From Gibbula magus (lineage: Eukaryota; Mollusca; Gastropoda; Trochida; Trochidae): a DNA stretch of 64,000 nucleotides. Position 1 is the stretch's first letter. Every line of letters begins with the position of its first letter. The notes under the pieces are model-generated. The model had not been told where the DNA came from. It saw only the letters and a program-made list of their open reading frames with translations, and searched no databases. This document shows positions 1 through 11,117 of the stretch, in pieces. The stretch covers positions 28,215,860 to 28,279,859 of the forward strand of contig OW388293.1 in the NCBI GenBank assembly GCA_936450465.1, given 5' to 3'. The translations under genes and the position numbers were made by a program.

Positions 1-299
1 GTGATTATGGGACCTATTAAACATTATCAACTCAAATTTGTCTTTTTGTCTGTTATAAATATGATTCCAAAATTATGTTTGACTCATGACGCGCGCCACA
101 CGCTGTCCATTGTCCGGTTTTCGATCAGAAATCATTACTTTTAACTTCATATCGTCAATATGCTAAGTCTGCTATCATCAAAATGGTAGTTTTTGATAAC
201 AGTCGGGACTTATCGATAAAGTAATACCATTTATAGCTTTTGCAATATGTGACCCCCAACAACACAATGGAAGTTTGTATGGAAGGCAGAACGGTCTGA

Positions 300-3200
300 G
301 GAGATAATTTGTTTTCAGATAGTGTGCAAGAATTCCTCTATAAATGTCTAGATTCAGTATTCAGTGATATCAATCGTAGTGTACAAAATGTGGCAGATGA
401 GATGTGTACTGTTGCAGCAAATATGAAACGAAAATTGTCGTTTAGAAATGCGGGAAAGGATAGTCCATGGGTTGATTCTGATGTAGAAGTTTGAAAGCTG
501 AGCGTTGTCACAATATTAAACCAGTTTAGAAAACATAAAGGTAATCAACACTTAGATGATTACCACGTAACAAAAAATTTACATAACACTAAAATTAAAC
601 AGAAACGAAAGGAATACTATAAGCAGAAACCAGTTAAGCTAGAAAATAATATCATTTCCAAAGAGTTTTGGTCCATCCTTCGGGAGTTGCAGGGTAAGCA
701 ATTCAAAAAGTATAATATAAGCAATAGAGAATGGTATGAACATTTCAAACATATGTTTTTGTCTATCGGAAAGGAAACAGATAGCACTTTCAGTGTAAAC
801 TCGACTACGGGAGTTACTGGCGATTTACTTTATGAGCTTGAAGAGTTATAGTGAATATAGTGATATTCTGGATTCGCCAATAGATAGGCAAGAAACATTA
901 TATAGCATACAAAACTTAAAGGTGAACAAAGCAGCAGGTGTAGATAATATTTTACCGGAATTTATAAAACACTCGGGGGATATTTAGTTATATTAGTTTT
1001 TAACGTAATCTTAGAGAGTGGCAACTTCCCATCGACTACTGGAATTGTTATCCCAATCCATAAGAGTGGAGATGTAAATAATGTAGATAATTATATAGGT
1101 ATAAATCTGCTAAGCATATTAGGGAAAGTATTCGTCTACATCATCGAGGTTAACATTCTGGGCTGATACACTAGATAAAATAGATATTAGGCTTAAGGGC
1201 GGGATATAGCACAGTAGATAATATTTTTATATTGCATTCGATAGTTCAGAAGTGTCTTCGTACAAAAGGTAATAAACTATATGCCCTGATAATTGACTTA
1301 AAAAAAGCCTTTGACTCGATACAAAAAATAAAACTTTGGGAGGTAATGGAGAAACATGGCATAAGCCCTAAGATGAATACATTGCTCAGAAATATGTATT
1401 ATAAAGTCAAAGTTGTATCAGAAATAAGCATGACATTTCAGATTCTTTTACCTGCAATTCTGGTCTTAGACAGGGATGCATTTTAAGGCCGTTTCCGTTT
1501 TCAATGTTTATAAATGAATTTTTGATTATTCAAAGTAGTGGTTCTCATGGCATCCAGTTACACTCTAAATTGACGAATTGTTTTTATTAATGTTTGCCGA
1601 TGATATGATTTTATTTTCTTCAAGCGTCATCGGGTTACAACGGCATATAAATGAATTAGAACATTACTGAGAAAATGCAGGATTGACTGTCAACATGGAG
1701 AAAAGTTATATTATTCAAAAACGGAGGTAATCTGTCTAAAACGGAAAGGTAGTGTTATAAAGGTCAGCCGCATTTCAATATCTTGGAGTATACTTTTCAA
1801 ATTGCTTATGCTTTTCAGATCATGCAAAACATTGTTCCACACAAGCCAAAAAGGTGTTAATTGGTGTTCTCAAAAGTATTTATAAACTAGTAGATACAAC
1901 CTATGTATTGATTGCATATCATTTTACAAAATACTAAAAAATTCTTCCACTATTATTGTATGGATCAGAGGTATGGGGAATTAAACATTATTAAACCAGT
2001 TTAGAAAACATAAAGGTAATCAACACTTAGATGATTACCACGTAACACAAAATTTACATAACACTAAAATTAAACAGAAACGAAAGGAATACTATAAGCA
2101 GAAACCAGTTAAGCTAGAAAATAATATCATTTCCAAAGAGTTTTGGTCCATCCTTCGGGAGTTGCAGGGTAAGCAATTCAAAAAGTATAATATAAGCAAT
2201 AGAGAATGGTATGAACATTTCAAACATGTTTTTGTCTATCGGAAAGGAAACAGATAGCACTTTCAGTGTAAACTCGACTACGGGAGTTACTGGCGATTTA
2301 CTTTATGAGCTTGAAGAATTATAGTGAATATAGTGATATTCTGGATTCGCCAATAGATAGGCAAGAAACATTATATAGCATACAAAACTTAAAGGTGAAC
2401 AAAGCAGCAGGTGTAGATAATATTTTACCGGAATTTATAAAACACTCGGGGGATATTTAGTTATATTAGTTTTTAACGTAATCTTAGAGAGTGGCAACTT
2501 CCCATCGACTACTGGAATTGTTATCCCAATCCATAAGAGTGGAGATGTAAATAATGTAGATAATTATATAGGTATAAATCTGCTAAGCATATTAGGGAAA
2601 GTATTCGTCTACATCATCGAGGTTAACATTCTGGGCTGATACACTAGATAAAATAGATATTAGGCTTAAGGGCGGGATATAGCACAGTAGATAATATTTT
2701 TATATTGCATTCGATAGTTCAGAAGTGTCTTCGTACAAAAGGTAATAAACTATATGCCCTGATAATTGACTTAAAAAAAGCCTTTGACTCGATACAAAAA
2801 ATAAAACTTTGGGAGGTAATGGAGAAACATGGCATAAGCCCTAAGATGAATACATTGCTCAGAAATATGTATTATACAGTCAAAGTTGTATCAGAAATAA
2901 GCATGACATTTCAGATTCTTTTACCTGCAATTCTGGTCTTAGACAGGGATGCATTTTAAGGCCGTTTCCGTTTTCAATGTTTATAAATGAATTTTTGATT
3001 ATTCAAAGTAGTGGTTCTCATGGCATCCAGTTACACTCTAAATTGACGAATTGTTTTTATTAATGTTTGCCGATGATATGATTTTATTTTCTTCAAGCGT
3101 CATCGGGTTACAACGGCATATAAATGAATTAGAACATTACTGAGAAAATGCAGGATTGACTGTCAACATGGAGAAAAGTTATATTATTCAAAAACGGAGG

Positions 3201-4310
3201 TAATCTGTCTAAAACGGAAAGGTAGTGTTATAAAGGTCAGCCGCATTTCAATATCTTGGAGTATACTTTTCAAATTGCTTATGCTTTTCAGATCATGCAA
3301 AACATTGTTCCACACAAGCCAAAAAGGTGTTAATTGGTGTTCTCAAAAGTATTTATAAACTAGTAGATACAACCTATGTATTGATTGCATATCATTTTAC
3401 AAAATACTAAAAAATTCTTCCACTATTATTGTATGGATCAGAGGTATGGGGAATTAAACATTATGATATTATTGAAAAGATACACTTATATACCTGTAAG
3501 AAATTTCTAGTAGTGAAGGCAAGCACACCCAGTAATATGGTGTATGGACAGTGTGGCAGATTCCCAGTTCATATATTTGCCAAAGCTGGAATGATAAAAT
3601 TTCTTAAATATGCCCTCTAATAGATACCCTGTTATGATATGATGATTCTGTATGATAAGAGAGGAAAGGCAAATTGGGTATCCAACGTTTGTGAGTTATC
3701 AAATACTATTAGTTTTGGGGATATATGGCAGAGTCAAAATGGGATTTCAATTCAAATTTTGTAAATAATGTTACACAAAGACTGAAAGATATATTTACAC
3801 AAGAATGGGCTACATCGCTGTCACTTTCAAACAAATGTGTTTACTATAAAATGTTTAAATCACACATATAGAGAATATTATTTGAGTATGTTAGATATAA
3901 GGAAATTCCTAAATGCAGTTTCACGTTTCAGGTGCACATCCCACGAGTTAGTAATTGAGACAGGAAGATATTACAATATGGCATTAAAAAATAGAATTTG
4001 TAAATTGTGTAATCTTAATTGTGTTGAAGACGAATACCAATTCCAAAATATTACTAGGTACATCCAAACAGGTGTTTTCTATGTTTGCATGTGAATCTTT
4101 GCACGTTTTTGTACTATAGGCCTGTAATTAATTATATCGTAAGTTTTATCATACAGCTACAAAATATGCTGTATTTCTGTATTTGGTTTGTTATTTATCC
4201 ATGTATAATTCAATTAACTAATTTTAATAAATTGACTGACTACAGACGCGTGCTTGTAATTTGTACTTCTGTAAATGTGTTTGTACTACCGAACGTTGTT
4301 TTTGAGTAAA
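300..4310 (+). mobile_element. Decayed LINE (non-LTR retrotransposon) with internal tandem duplication
   Basis: This is the remains of a LINE ORF2 read on the + strand. Recognisable pieces are the region before the reverse transcriptase (about 309-840), the RT palm motif around DLKKAFDSI (1232-1486 and again 2705-2959), a decayed FADD-type box (MFADDMILFSS-like, near 1591 and 3064), the YGSEVWG box after the palm (3429-3620), and a C-terminal segment with a Cys-rich tail (3837-4094). Many stops and frameshifts break it, so it is not functional. A block of about 1473 bp is present twice head to tail, so the RT region occurs in two nearly identical copies. The 3' side ends in AT-rich DNA near 4230-4320. 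The boxes resemble those of the - strand LINE at 26229-28905, so the two may belong to one group (inference); I do not name a family. Confidence 0.85.
511..3461 (+). repeat. Head-to-tail 1473-bp tandem duplication inside the LINE
   Basis: Copy A runs from about 511 to 1985 and copy B from about 1986 to 3461. Matching landmarks are 1473 bp apart (the RT ORF starts at 1232 and 2705). The copies differ by only a few changes seen by eye: a 2-bp deletion near 2225, a few substitutions such as Lys to Thr in the RT peptide, and one base near 2049. Both junctions carry the short microhomology ATTAAAC, which fits a replication or end-joining duplication rather than two insertions. Confidence 0.9.
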
Positions 4311-4319
4311 CAGTTTGTA

Positions 4320-5925
4320 GCTTTGTATTTGTAACATTGGGATGACATACTATACCACCATTCACGCATTAAAGAAAGTAAATAATTACAAAGATAAGTT
4401 CAATGATTAATAATAATAATTAATAATGATTAATCGTCCTATGTAAGACATATCATATTCACTTTATTTTTAGATTTTATACATAGTTGTATTGTAAGTC
4501 TAGCATGGGTCTGTAACCTTTGGAATTATATAAGAACGCAATTTTACCATTTTTGTAACTGTTTCCAGGTTGAAATGATTTGCGCCATCAGCATTATATT
4601 TTTTACCCAAACTGAACATTGGTTGATATATCTATATCTATATCTATATCTTAACAATTACTACTGTATGTTTTACTGTAGTTTGATAATACTTGTTGAA
4701 TCATGTGTCACATCCATAATCATCTATAAGGTTCACTGAATTCAACTACACAGTAAACAAACCATCTTTGTTACAAAAGTTTCCTGCAACGACAGGCAGG
4801 CTCTTACGTAATATACATAAACCATATCACGGGACCGTGGAATATTAAACAACTGTCCCTTTACATTCACAGAAACACTTCTATGAACAGATACGACTCA
4901 GCGACTGCAATCTACATAAGCAAACCATACAATAGAAACCATACTTAGCCACATTGACGTATCTTAAAACATAATGACTGACACATTACACAAAAGTTAG
5001 TTACTTCAATCACACACAAATCCGACTAATGCTCCCATAAATATGCAACATACATGTAGCGCTATATCATTGTAGTTACATATAGAAATGACTCCACCTT
5101 GCTTTTCTAATTATTGTTTTCTTAATTTACATCTTAGACAATGTGCATTATATTTCTCAGCATAGACACATAGAGTCTACCACTAGGTACATATATCCCC
5201 AGCTCCCAGCATAACTCTTCACTTACATCCTTCCTACATCACCGTCCCCATTCCCAGTAATTTACCATGCCGCTACCAAACCCTGCCTTAGTAATCCTTC
5301 AACCATATATTTACCAAAGACTATCTCGATCTATGCCCATAACCCCCAGTCAGTCACCCACTATTAATTACTTTCTATTCCCAGTTCCAAACTTCACCCA
5401 TCGTGTTATCACTCACCCTAGATCGACTCACATCTCCTAACATTAAGGCACAAACTGTGCCTCTACATCTACAATTAAATTGAATCCACAGTTCAAGTAC
5501 TACCCATGACCCTTCCTTCCTAGACCAAAGCAAATAAACATAAATATCAAACCCCTAACTCGTAGCCACTCAACTCAACACAGGCAACACAGGCAACAGC
5601 GGCCGTCCCAACCTCCAATCTATAGCCACAAGTACACAACAACACTCATGCCTCTCACTGACGAACTTCACACTGAAAAACGGCACCCCACACCCAGTCA
5701 CCTACCCTCAAAACTCCACATCCCCAACCACCAACATACAGATTTGTAAAAATTGTAAATAAACCTGTATAATTAACATTAATTAAGTTACTATTATTAT
5801 CAGACTACATTCATGAAGGATATAAATTTTCATAATAATTCCAAAACTTCATTCCTTATTATGTTAATGTTATTAAAGTGTAAAATGCACTCTGAAGTAG
5901 TTAATTTAATATAAAATAGTTCATG
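4320..5925. other. No gene seen; AT-rich then C-rich non-coding DNA
   Basis: I see no supported coding region here. It holds a short TATATC microsatellite near 4625-4650 and, from about 5160 to 5740, a stretch visibly rich in C and A on the + strand. After 5750 the sequence returns to AT-rich DNA. Confidence 0.6.
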
Positions 5926-5927
5926 CA

Positions 5928-6105
5928 AAAGTATACAAGAGTATACAAAAGTTTCCTAGAGTATACAAGAGTATACAAAAGTTAACAAAAGTTTCCAAGA
6001 GTATCCTGAGTTTGGATACCCGGCGTATACTGATCAGGATATTTTTGGATACCCGACATATACTGCCGTATACTGGTTTGGATACCCGACGTATACTAGT
6101 CAGGA
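5928..6105. repeat. GTATAC-rich short direct repeats at the left edge of the Polinton-like element
   Basis: From about 5928 the motif AGTATACAA recurs with AGTTTCC spacers. From about 6010 a longer unit, TTGGATACCCGACGTATACT, occurs three times with small changes. The array runs straight into the open frame of the truncated polymerase, so it replaces the expected 5' part of that gene. It may be the remnant of an end of the element or a later expansion. Confidence 0.7.
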
Positions 6106-6145
6106 AACTTCAGGAAATCACTGTATTTTCTCCTGTGAAAAGTCT

Positions 6146-8569
6146 GTGTTAGACGACGGCTTGAAATCTATCGAGGACAATTATGCCAATCTCGAGGCCG
6201 TCTGGGAACGAGAAGGTATGACCACGTTTCGGGATTTTCTCGTGTGGTATAATAATCTAGACGTGGGTCCCTTTGTACAAGCCGTGGAAGCCATGCAACG
6301 GTTTTATTTCGAGGACGACATCGACCTCTTTAAAACCACCATGTCTGTTCCCGGTGTGGCAAGACAGAAATTGTTTCGTGAGAGTCGGAAGAAAGGGGTC
6401 ACCTTCGCGTTGTTTGATAAACACAACGAGGACCTCTATCACACCGTGAAGGCCAACGTGGTCGGGGGTCCTTCCATTATTTTCACGAGGTACCACAAAA
6501 CCGACCAAACATTGATCCGAGGCGAAAAACGGTGTAAAAGAGTCGTGGGGTACGACGCCAATGCGTTGTACTTGTGGGCCATAGATCAGCCCATGCCTAC
6601 GGGACCTTTTCTGCGGAGGAAAGCCGAGACGGGGTTCAAACCAGAACGTAGGGACAAGTACATGTCCATGTTTTATTGGATGGATTGGATGAGGGATAAG
6701 GAAGGGTGGGATATTCGTCATAAATTAAACTGGGGTCGCGAAAAACGAGTGGGACCTTTTTTGGTCGATGGTTGGATTCCCAGTTCGAATCCCGGTGAAC
6801 GCCAAACCATCCTAGAATTCCACGGGTGTATGTTCCACGGACACGAGTGCTACCTCACGTTAAAGGCACGGGGAGACGAGGAGACACGAAAGAAATTGGC
6901 TCAACGTCTCGAACGAACTCGAACCCGTGCCCACTATATCCGTGAGAAAGGTTATACACTCGTGGAAAAATGGGAATGCGATTTTCTTAATGATCGTAAG
7001 GCAAATCGGGAACTCTCGTCGTTTATCCGCACGCATCAACCACCCTATTATCAAAAGCACGGGTGGAAGGTGTCGGAACGAGACATTTTACGGGGTATTG
7101 AAACGGGGGAACTGTTTGGCATGGTGGAAGTGGACATTCGAATCCCCGACCAGTGGCAACCCGGACAGAACCCTAACGGTACTCGTCTAACCCCTTACGA
7201 GTACTTTCATGAAATGACTCCCTTGTTTTGTAATGCGGAGGTTCCATACGAGGTTCTCGGGGAACATATGCAGGACTTTATCAAGGAGAACGAATTGAGT
7301 GAGAAACCGCGCCCCATGCTTGTCGGTGGGCTTAGGGCGCGACAAATGTTGATCGCCACCCCGTTGTTGCAATGGTATCTACAACACGGGATGATCGTCG
7401 ATAGAGTGTACCAAGTCATCGAGTACACCCCGAACGCCTGCTTCCAACCGTTTGTGCGAGACGTGTGTTCAGCCAGACGGGAAGCCGATCGCGATCCATC
7501 CGCCTCCATACGTGGGGATACGGCCAAACTCACGGGCAATTCGGCGTACGGTTCGGTTTTGATTAATAAAGAAAAACATCAAACCGTATTGTATGTGTCG
7601 GACCCCATCAAGGCTTGTCAAGAAGTCAATATCCCACAATTTAGAAAGCTGATGGAACTGGGCGAGGGATATTTTGAGGTGGAAAAGGCTAAAAAGACCT
7701 TACGTCTCGATACTCCCATGCAACTGGGCTTTTTCATTTTGCAGTATGCCAAACTGCGTATGCTTCAATTTTACTATGATTTCATGGATGTGTACGTGGA
7801 TCGTAGTGACTTTGAATACATGGAGATGGACACGGACAGTGCCTATATGGCCTTAAGCGCCCCACACCTCTCCGACGTGATTAAGCCTGGTAAACAGACA
7901 GCGTACCAAACACAGTTGACTGGCTTCTGCGAGACCACCACCGAAGATGTCGACGGTACGCGATGGTTTCCACGCAGTTGCTGTTCTGTGCACGCTCAAT
8001 ACGACAAACGTACTCCGGGTTTGTTCAAACTCGAGTACGAAGGGGACGAAATGATTGGACTGTGTAGTAAAACATACTTGGTTGCACAGTCTAATCTCAA
8101 ACGCAAACCGAAGCCCGCCTCGAGTTCGAGTGTGCGTTGTGCTGAACGTCTTTTACGACGTGCACGACGCATGCTGGGTAAACGTGTCTCCGTCGTGAAG
8201 ACAGCCCGACTCCGTTCATCCACCCCTGTCGTTGGTTATTTCGATCGCCGGGTCAAATTCTCCTGCAAAGGCATATCCAAACGCACGTTGAAAACGCCCC
8301 TCAAAGCGTTTAGAAATGTCTTGCGTACGCAGGTACCCGGCGAGGGGATGAACAGAGGCTTCCGTCTCAAGGGGAACACCATGTGCTCCTATCAACAAAC
8401 GCGCCGAGGGTTGAGTTATCAGTACTGCAAACGTCGAGTGCTAGACGACGGCATCCACACGGTTCCTCTAGACATAGAGCTCTGCCCTTATCCCTCCCCA
8501 CGTGACGAGAAACTAGATGACACCGACACTTTTCTAATCGAAATTTTAAATGAACTAAAAGAAAAATAA
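6146..8569 (+). CDS. Protein-primed family B DNA polymerase, 5'-truncated
   Basis: This replicates the element and belongs to the DNA_pol_B_2 type. Seen in the 807-residue frame: an ExoIII-like YNNLD (residues 35-39); motif A region YDANALYLWA (136-145); a segment with EFHGCMFHGH and a later GYTLVEKWECDF (about 205-281) that resembles the VSR-like nuclease insertion of Polinton polymerases; motif B KLTGNSAYG (461-469); motif C MDTDS (561-565); TPGLFKLEY and a KTYLV box (623-645); and a C-terminal RGLSYQYCKRRVLDDGIHTVPLDI-type segment (755-777). Residues about 651-700 form an unusual Ser/Arg-rich stretch. Position 6146 is GTG, not ATG, and the frame stays open upstream through the repeats, so no true start is visible. 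ExoI and ExoII are missing. Family members are usually 1000 residues or more, so the N-terminus is lost. Confidence 0.92.
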   Translation: MLDDGLKSIEDNYANLEAVWEREGMTTFRDFLVWYNNLDVGPFVQAVEAMQRFYFEDDIDLFKTTMSVPGVARQKLFRESRKKGVTFALFDKHNEDLYHTVKANVVGGPSIIFTRYHKTDQTLIRGEKRCKRVVGYDANALYLWAIDQPMPTGPFLRRKAETGFKPERRDKYMSMFYWMDWMRDKEGWDIRHKLNWGREKRVGPFLVDGWIPSSNPGERQTILEFHGCMFHGHECYLTLKARGDEETRKKLAQRLERTRTRAHYIREKGYTLVEKWECDFLNDRKANRELSSFIRTHQPPYYQKHGWKVSERDILRGIETGELFGMVEVDIRIPDQWQPGQNPNGTRLTPYEYFHEMTPLFCNAEVPYEVLGEHMQDFIKENELSEKPRPMLVGGLRARQMLIATPLLQWYLQHGMIVDRVYQVIEYTPNACFQPFVRDVCSARREADRDPSASIRGDTAKLTGNSAYGSVLINKEKHQTVLYVSDPIKACQEVNIPQFRKLMELGEGYFEVEKAKKTLRLDTPMQLGFFILQYAKLRMLQFYYDFMDVYVDRSDFEYMEMDTDSAYMALSAPHLSDVIKPGKQTAYQTQLTGFCETTTEDVDGTRWFPRSCCSVHAQYDKRTPGLFKLEYEGDEMIGLCSKTYLVAQSNLKRKPKPASSSSVRCAERLLRRARRMLGKRVSVVKTARLRSSTPVVGYFDRRVKFSCKGISKRTLKTPLKAFRNVLRTQVPGEGMNRGFRLKGNTMCSYQQTRRGLSYQYCKRRVLDDGIHTVPLDIELCPYPSPRDEKLDDTDTFLIEILNELKEK

Positions 8570-8955
8570 TTTGAAATCCAATCTCAATCTCAATCAAATC
8601 AAATCAAATCTCTCTAGCGCGTTCCCTCATCTCTTAATATTCTAGTCATGTACAAAGCAGAGTTAAATTAATTTATTATTATTATTTAGTATTATTTATT
8701 ATTCCTACATCCATCATCAGTATTTTGTAACCCTCCATCCATCATCAGTATTTGCGATATGTGATATGTTGAACCTATGTGATATACACTATGTGATATA
8801 CACTATGTGATATTATCTTATGTGTGAATAAACTGTATGTGTGAATTAAACCATGCTATTATCTTAAAAGGTCTTTGTCGTTATCTTTCCCGATATGAAA
8901 ATGGAAACACATCACGTCAAGTAGCATTAACCAGCAATAACCAGATATAAACATC
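8570..8955. other. Downstream region of the polymerase gene, no gene
   Basis: This AT-rich spacer follows the polymerase stop. It contains short direct repeats (ATCCATCATCAGTATTT twice near 8705-8750, GTGATATACACTAT near 8780-8810) and a possible polyadenylation signal GAATAAAC near 8825. I see no coding capacity. Confidence 0.5.
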
Positions 8956-8958
8956 TAT

Positions 8959-9735
8959 GCAAAACGAGAATAATCAGTTACGTGGCATAGCTGCTTTAAA
9001 ATACAACTCGACAGTCGTGACACATGACCTGATGTGTTTACTATAGGCGACATGAGGTGTAGGCGACGTGAGAAAACTCAGTTTCACAATCATCTCTATA
9101 TCTTTCCATATGCATCACGTCCTATGGCATTTACCCAGTGATTGTAGGCAAAACGAGAATAGTCAGTAACGTGGTATAGCTGCTTTAAAATACAACTCGA
9201 CAGTCGTGACACATGACCTGATGTGTTTACTATAGGCGACATGAGGTGTAGGCGACGTGAGAAAACTCAGTTTCACAATCATCTCTTTATCTTTTCATAT
9301 GCATCACGTCATAAAACACGTATTCAAAGACAGAAATACATTTCGAGTGTAGGCAAAATAAGAATAATCAGAAACGTGGCATAGCTGCTTTAAAATACAG
9401 TACATATGTTGAAATACGAGTCTAATGCAATGTCTAATCGTGATGTCACGTGATGTGTTTTTCCTAGGCGACATGAGGTGTAGGCGACGTGAGAAAACTC
9501 AGTTTCACAATCATCTCTATATCTTTTCATATGCATCACGTCATATAACACGTATCCAAAGACAGAAATACATTTCGAGTGTAGGCAAAATAAGAATAAT
9601 CAGTAACGTGGCATAGCTGCTTTAAAATACGAGTACATATTTATGAAATACGAAGTCTAATGCAATGACTAATCGTGATGTCACGTGATGTGTTTGTCCT
9701 AGGCGACATGAGGTGTAGGCGATATGATAAAAACT
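8959..9735. repeat. Four tandem ~190-230-bp repeats in the convergent gap
   Basis: Units start near 8959, 9148, 9353 and 9585. Each begins with GCAAAACGAGAATA or GCAAAATAAGAATA and contains ACGTGGCATAGCTGCTTTAAAATAC, then a GATGTGTTT..CTA block followed by GGCGACATGAGGTGTAGGCGA. The first three units continue into AAACTCAGTTTCACAATCATCTCT and ATATGCATCACGTC. Units 3 and 4 are longer than 1 and 2, and the last is cut short near 9735. They lie between two gene sets that converge, where no host gene is present. A role in replication, packaging or transcription end is possible but unproven. Confidence 0.85.
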
Positions 9736-9739
9736 TATC

Positions 9740-10081
9740 ATTCCCTTTAAAGATTAAAGGGATGATATTATTCATTTGTAACAACACGACTTAAGCATGA
9801 ACAACACAAGACTAGTTTTCTTTCAATTTTATTCGTAGTGAAAATAACTTGATAGATTAGCGAAGATTCAATATCATACAGAAACAACACCTCATTTCTA
9901 GAGTTATGATACAGACGAGTAACATAAAGATAGTTTCTTTCAAATGAACACAAACATTCACATTTAAAACTTATCATAAAATATAGTCCTATTTTAATAA
10001 ATACACGTTTCTTATAGACACGTTTCTTATAGACAAGTTTCTAGAGTCTTGTTTTAAATACAAGTTTCATAGTCAAGAACA
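9740..10081. other. 3' spacer of the - strand gene cluster, no gene
   Basis: AT-rich DNA between the tandem repeats and the last - strand gene. It contains tandem short repeats of ACGTTTCTTATAGACA near 10005-10035, and on the - strand a possible AATAAA near 9830. The one long frame here lacks any recognisable motif. Confidence 0.45.
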
Positions 10082-10768
10082 TTAAAAAGTTTCCAAGGTT
10101 TTAAACTTCTTGTTACCGGGAACGCCGTCTTTTACTTTACCCTGCACATACATGGCCTGAGAGAGTTTTCTCTTGCCTTTTCCCACTTGAGGGAAAAAGG
10201 TGTGCGAACGTGGTAGAGATTTTACTACACGAATAAACGTGTCATATCCAACAACGGGTTTCTTATTTTCTTGTAACACAAACTGACGAATCAAGTCAAT
10301 GACATTAGACTGTTGTAGAGTAATACGTCTCTTATCGTCCAGCAATTCCAAGTTGTCATTCCAATTCACGTTGCCCAGTGCTTTCTGATCGACGAGATAT
10401 TGCCATAACGACACTAATTTTCCCTTCTTACTGTCGGACTGAACGCCTCGTAAAAGTCGATTCAAAGCATTGGGTAAGGATGGGTGTTCTACCGCCGATG
10501 TGTGTATGTCCGACTTTCTCCCTTCTCCCGTTTGGTGAAGGTCACGTGATGATGACTCAGCGAGCATGTCTCGCTCGTACGTGGGTCCTGTCTCTTCACA
10601 CGTTGTCTTGATCGTCGTCGGAGGTGTCTGACTCGGAGGGTGGGGCGATGGAGTCTGGTTCGGAGGATGTGAAGGAGGGATCGCTTTCCCTTTCCCTTTC
10701 ATGTTCTGAGACGTTTGAAGCAGACGCTGATAGGTTTCCCGAGTCAACAGGACAAACGGTTTGGTCAT
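10082..10768 (-). CDS. Conserved Polinton-type protein of unknown function, 228 aa
   Basis: I do not recognise a named function. The N-terminal third (residues about 25-90) is low-complexity, rich in Pro, Ser and Thr. The C-terminal half looks folded: a segment around VSLWQYLVDQKALGNVNWNDNLE is followed by ITLQQSNVIDLIRQFV and a basic tail with GKGKRK. Similar W-N/D and SNVIDL segments occur in proteins of other invertebrate Polintons, from memory of that group. The ATG at 10768 lies 173 bases inside the end of the upstream gene in another frame, so the Pro-rich N-terminus overlaps the acidic C-terminus of that protein. It is the last gene of the - strand cluster. The basic tail could bind DNA or enter the nucleus (inference). 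Confidence 0.75.
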   Translation of the reverse strand: MTKPFVLLTRETYQRLLQTSQNMKGKGKAIPPSHPPNQTPSPHPPSQTPPTTIKTTCEETGPTYERDMLAESSSRDLHQTGEGRKSDIHTSAVEHPSLPNALNRLLRGVQSDSKKGKLVSLWQYLVDQKALGNVNWNDNLELLDDKRRITLQQSNVIDLIRQFVLQENKKPVVGYDTFIRVVKSLPRSHTFFPQVGKGKRKLSQAMYVQGKVKDGVPGNKKFKTLETF

Positions 10769-11117
10769 GTTCTAAATAGCGATCCAAGGCTTGCACAGAG
10801 GGGGGTAAAATAAAGTGAAAAGACACCAATAACTCCAACAGATTTTTGTGTTTGAATCCCGCCTCTTCTAGCATGAGCTTGGTTCTTGGTCCACCTCGTT
10901 TGGCAGTCAATAGCCGAATGACCTTCCTGTGACGAAACAACTTATTTTCTTCTCGTTCCGTTAAAGGTATGTTGCCAATGATGATGTTGTATAGCAAGGT
11001 GATAATTGCCCTGTACTGATTTGAAGTGAGATGTGGCAGTATCGCTTTTCGTTTCGAAGCTTTAGACTTCTTCAGTACGTGGAGGATGTCCATATTCTCT
11101 CGAATGTGTCGACTCAT
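10596..11117 (-). CDS. Small helical Polinton protein, paralogue of the 12107-12514 gene
   Basis: This 173-residue protein has a basic, mostly helical first part and an acidic Ser-rich tail (last ~50 residues, many D, E and S). The first ~75 residues align by eye with the protein at 12107-12514: both begin MxR, then a DxLxVL-like segment, L/M-T-x-x-Q, a run of hydrophobic residues, and G-x-IP-L/V-T. The family resembles small basic proteins found in many Polinton and adintovirus-like genomes; a core or regulatory role is possible but not shown. Its start overlaps the stop of the preceding 67-residue gene in an ATGA (11114-11117), and its end overlaps the next gene by 173 bases. Confidence 0.75.
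   Translation of the reverse strand: MSRHIRENMDILHVLKKSKASKRKAILPHLTSNQYRAIITLLYNIIIGNIPLTEREENKLFRHRKVIRLLTAKRGGPRTKLMLEEAGFKHKNLLELLVSFHFILPPSVQALDRYLEHDQTVCPVDSGNLSASASNVSEHERERESDPSFTSSEPDSIAPPSESDTSDDDQDNV

Noticed and set aside
6257..8597. Many - strand frames opposite the polymerase
   Set aside because: Shadows of the polymerase gene; no motifs.
8959..9735. Repeat array considered as CRISPR
   Set aside because: Units are 190-230 bp without spacers of even length, and the DNA is of an animal.
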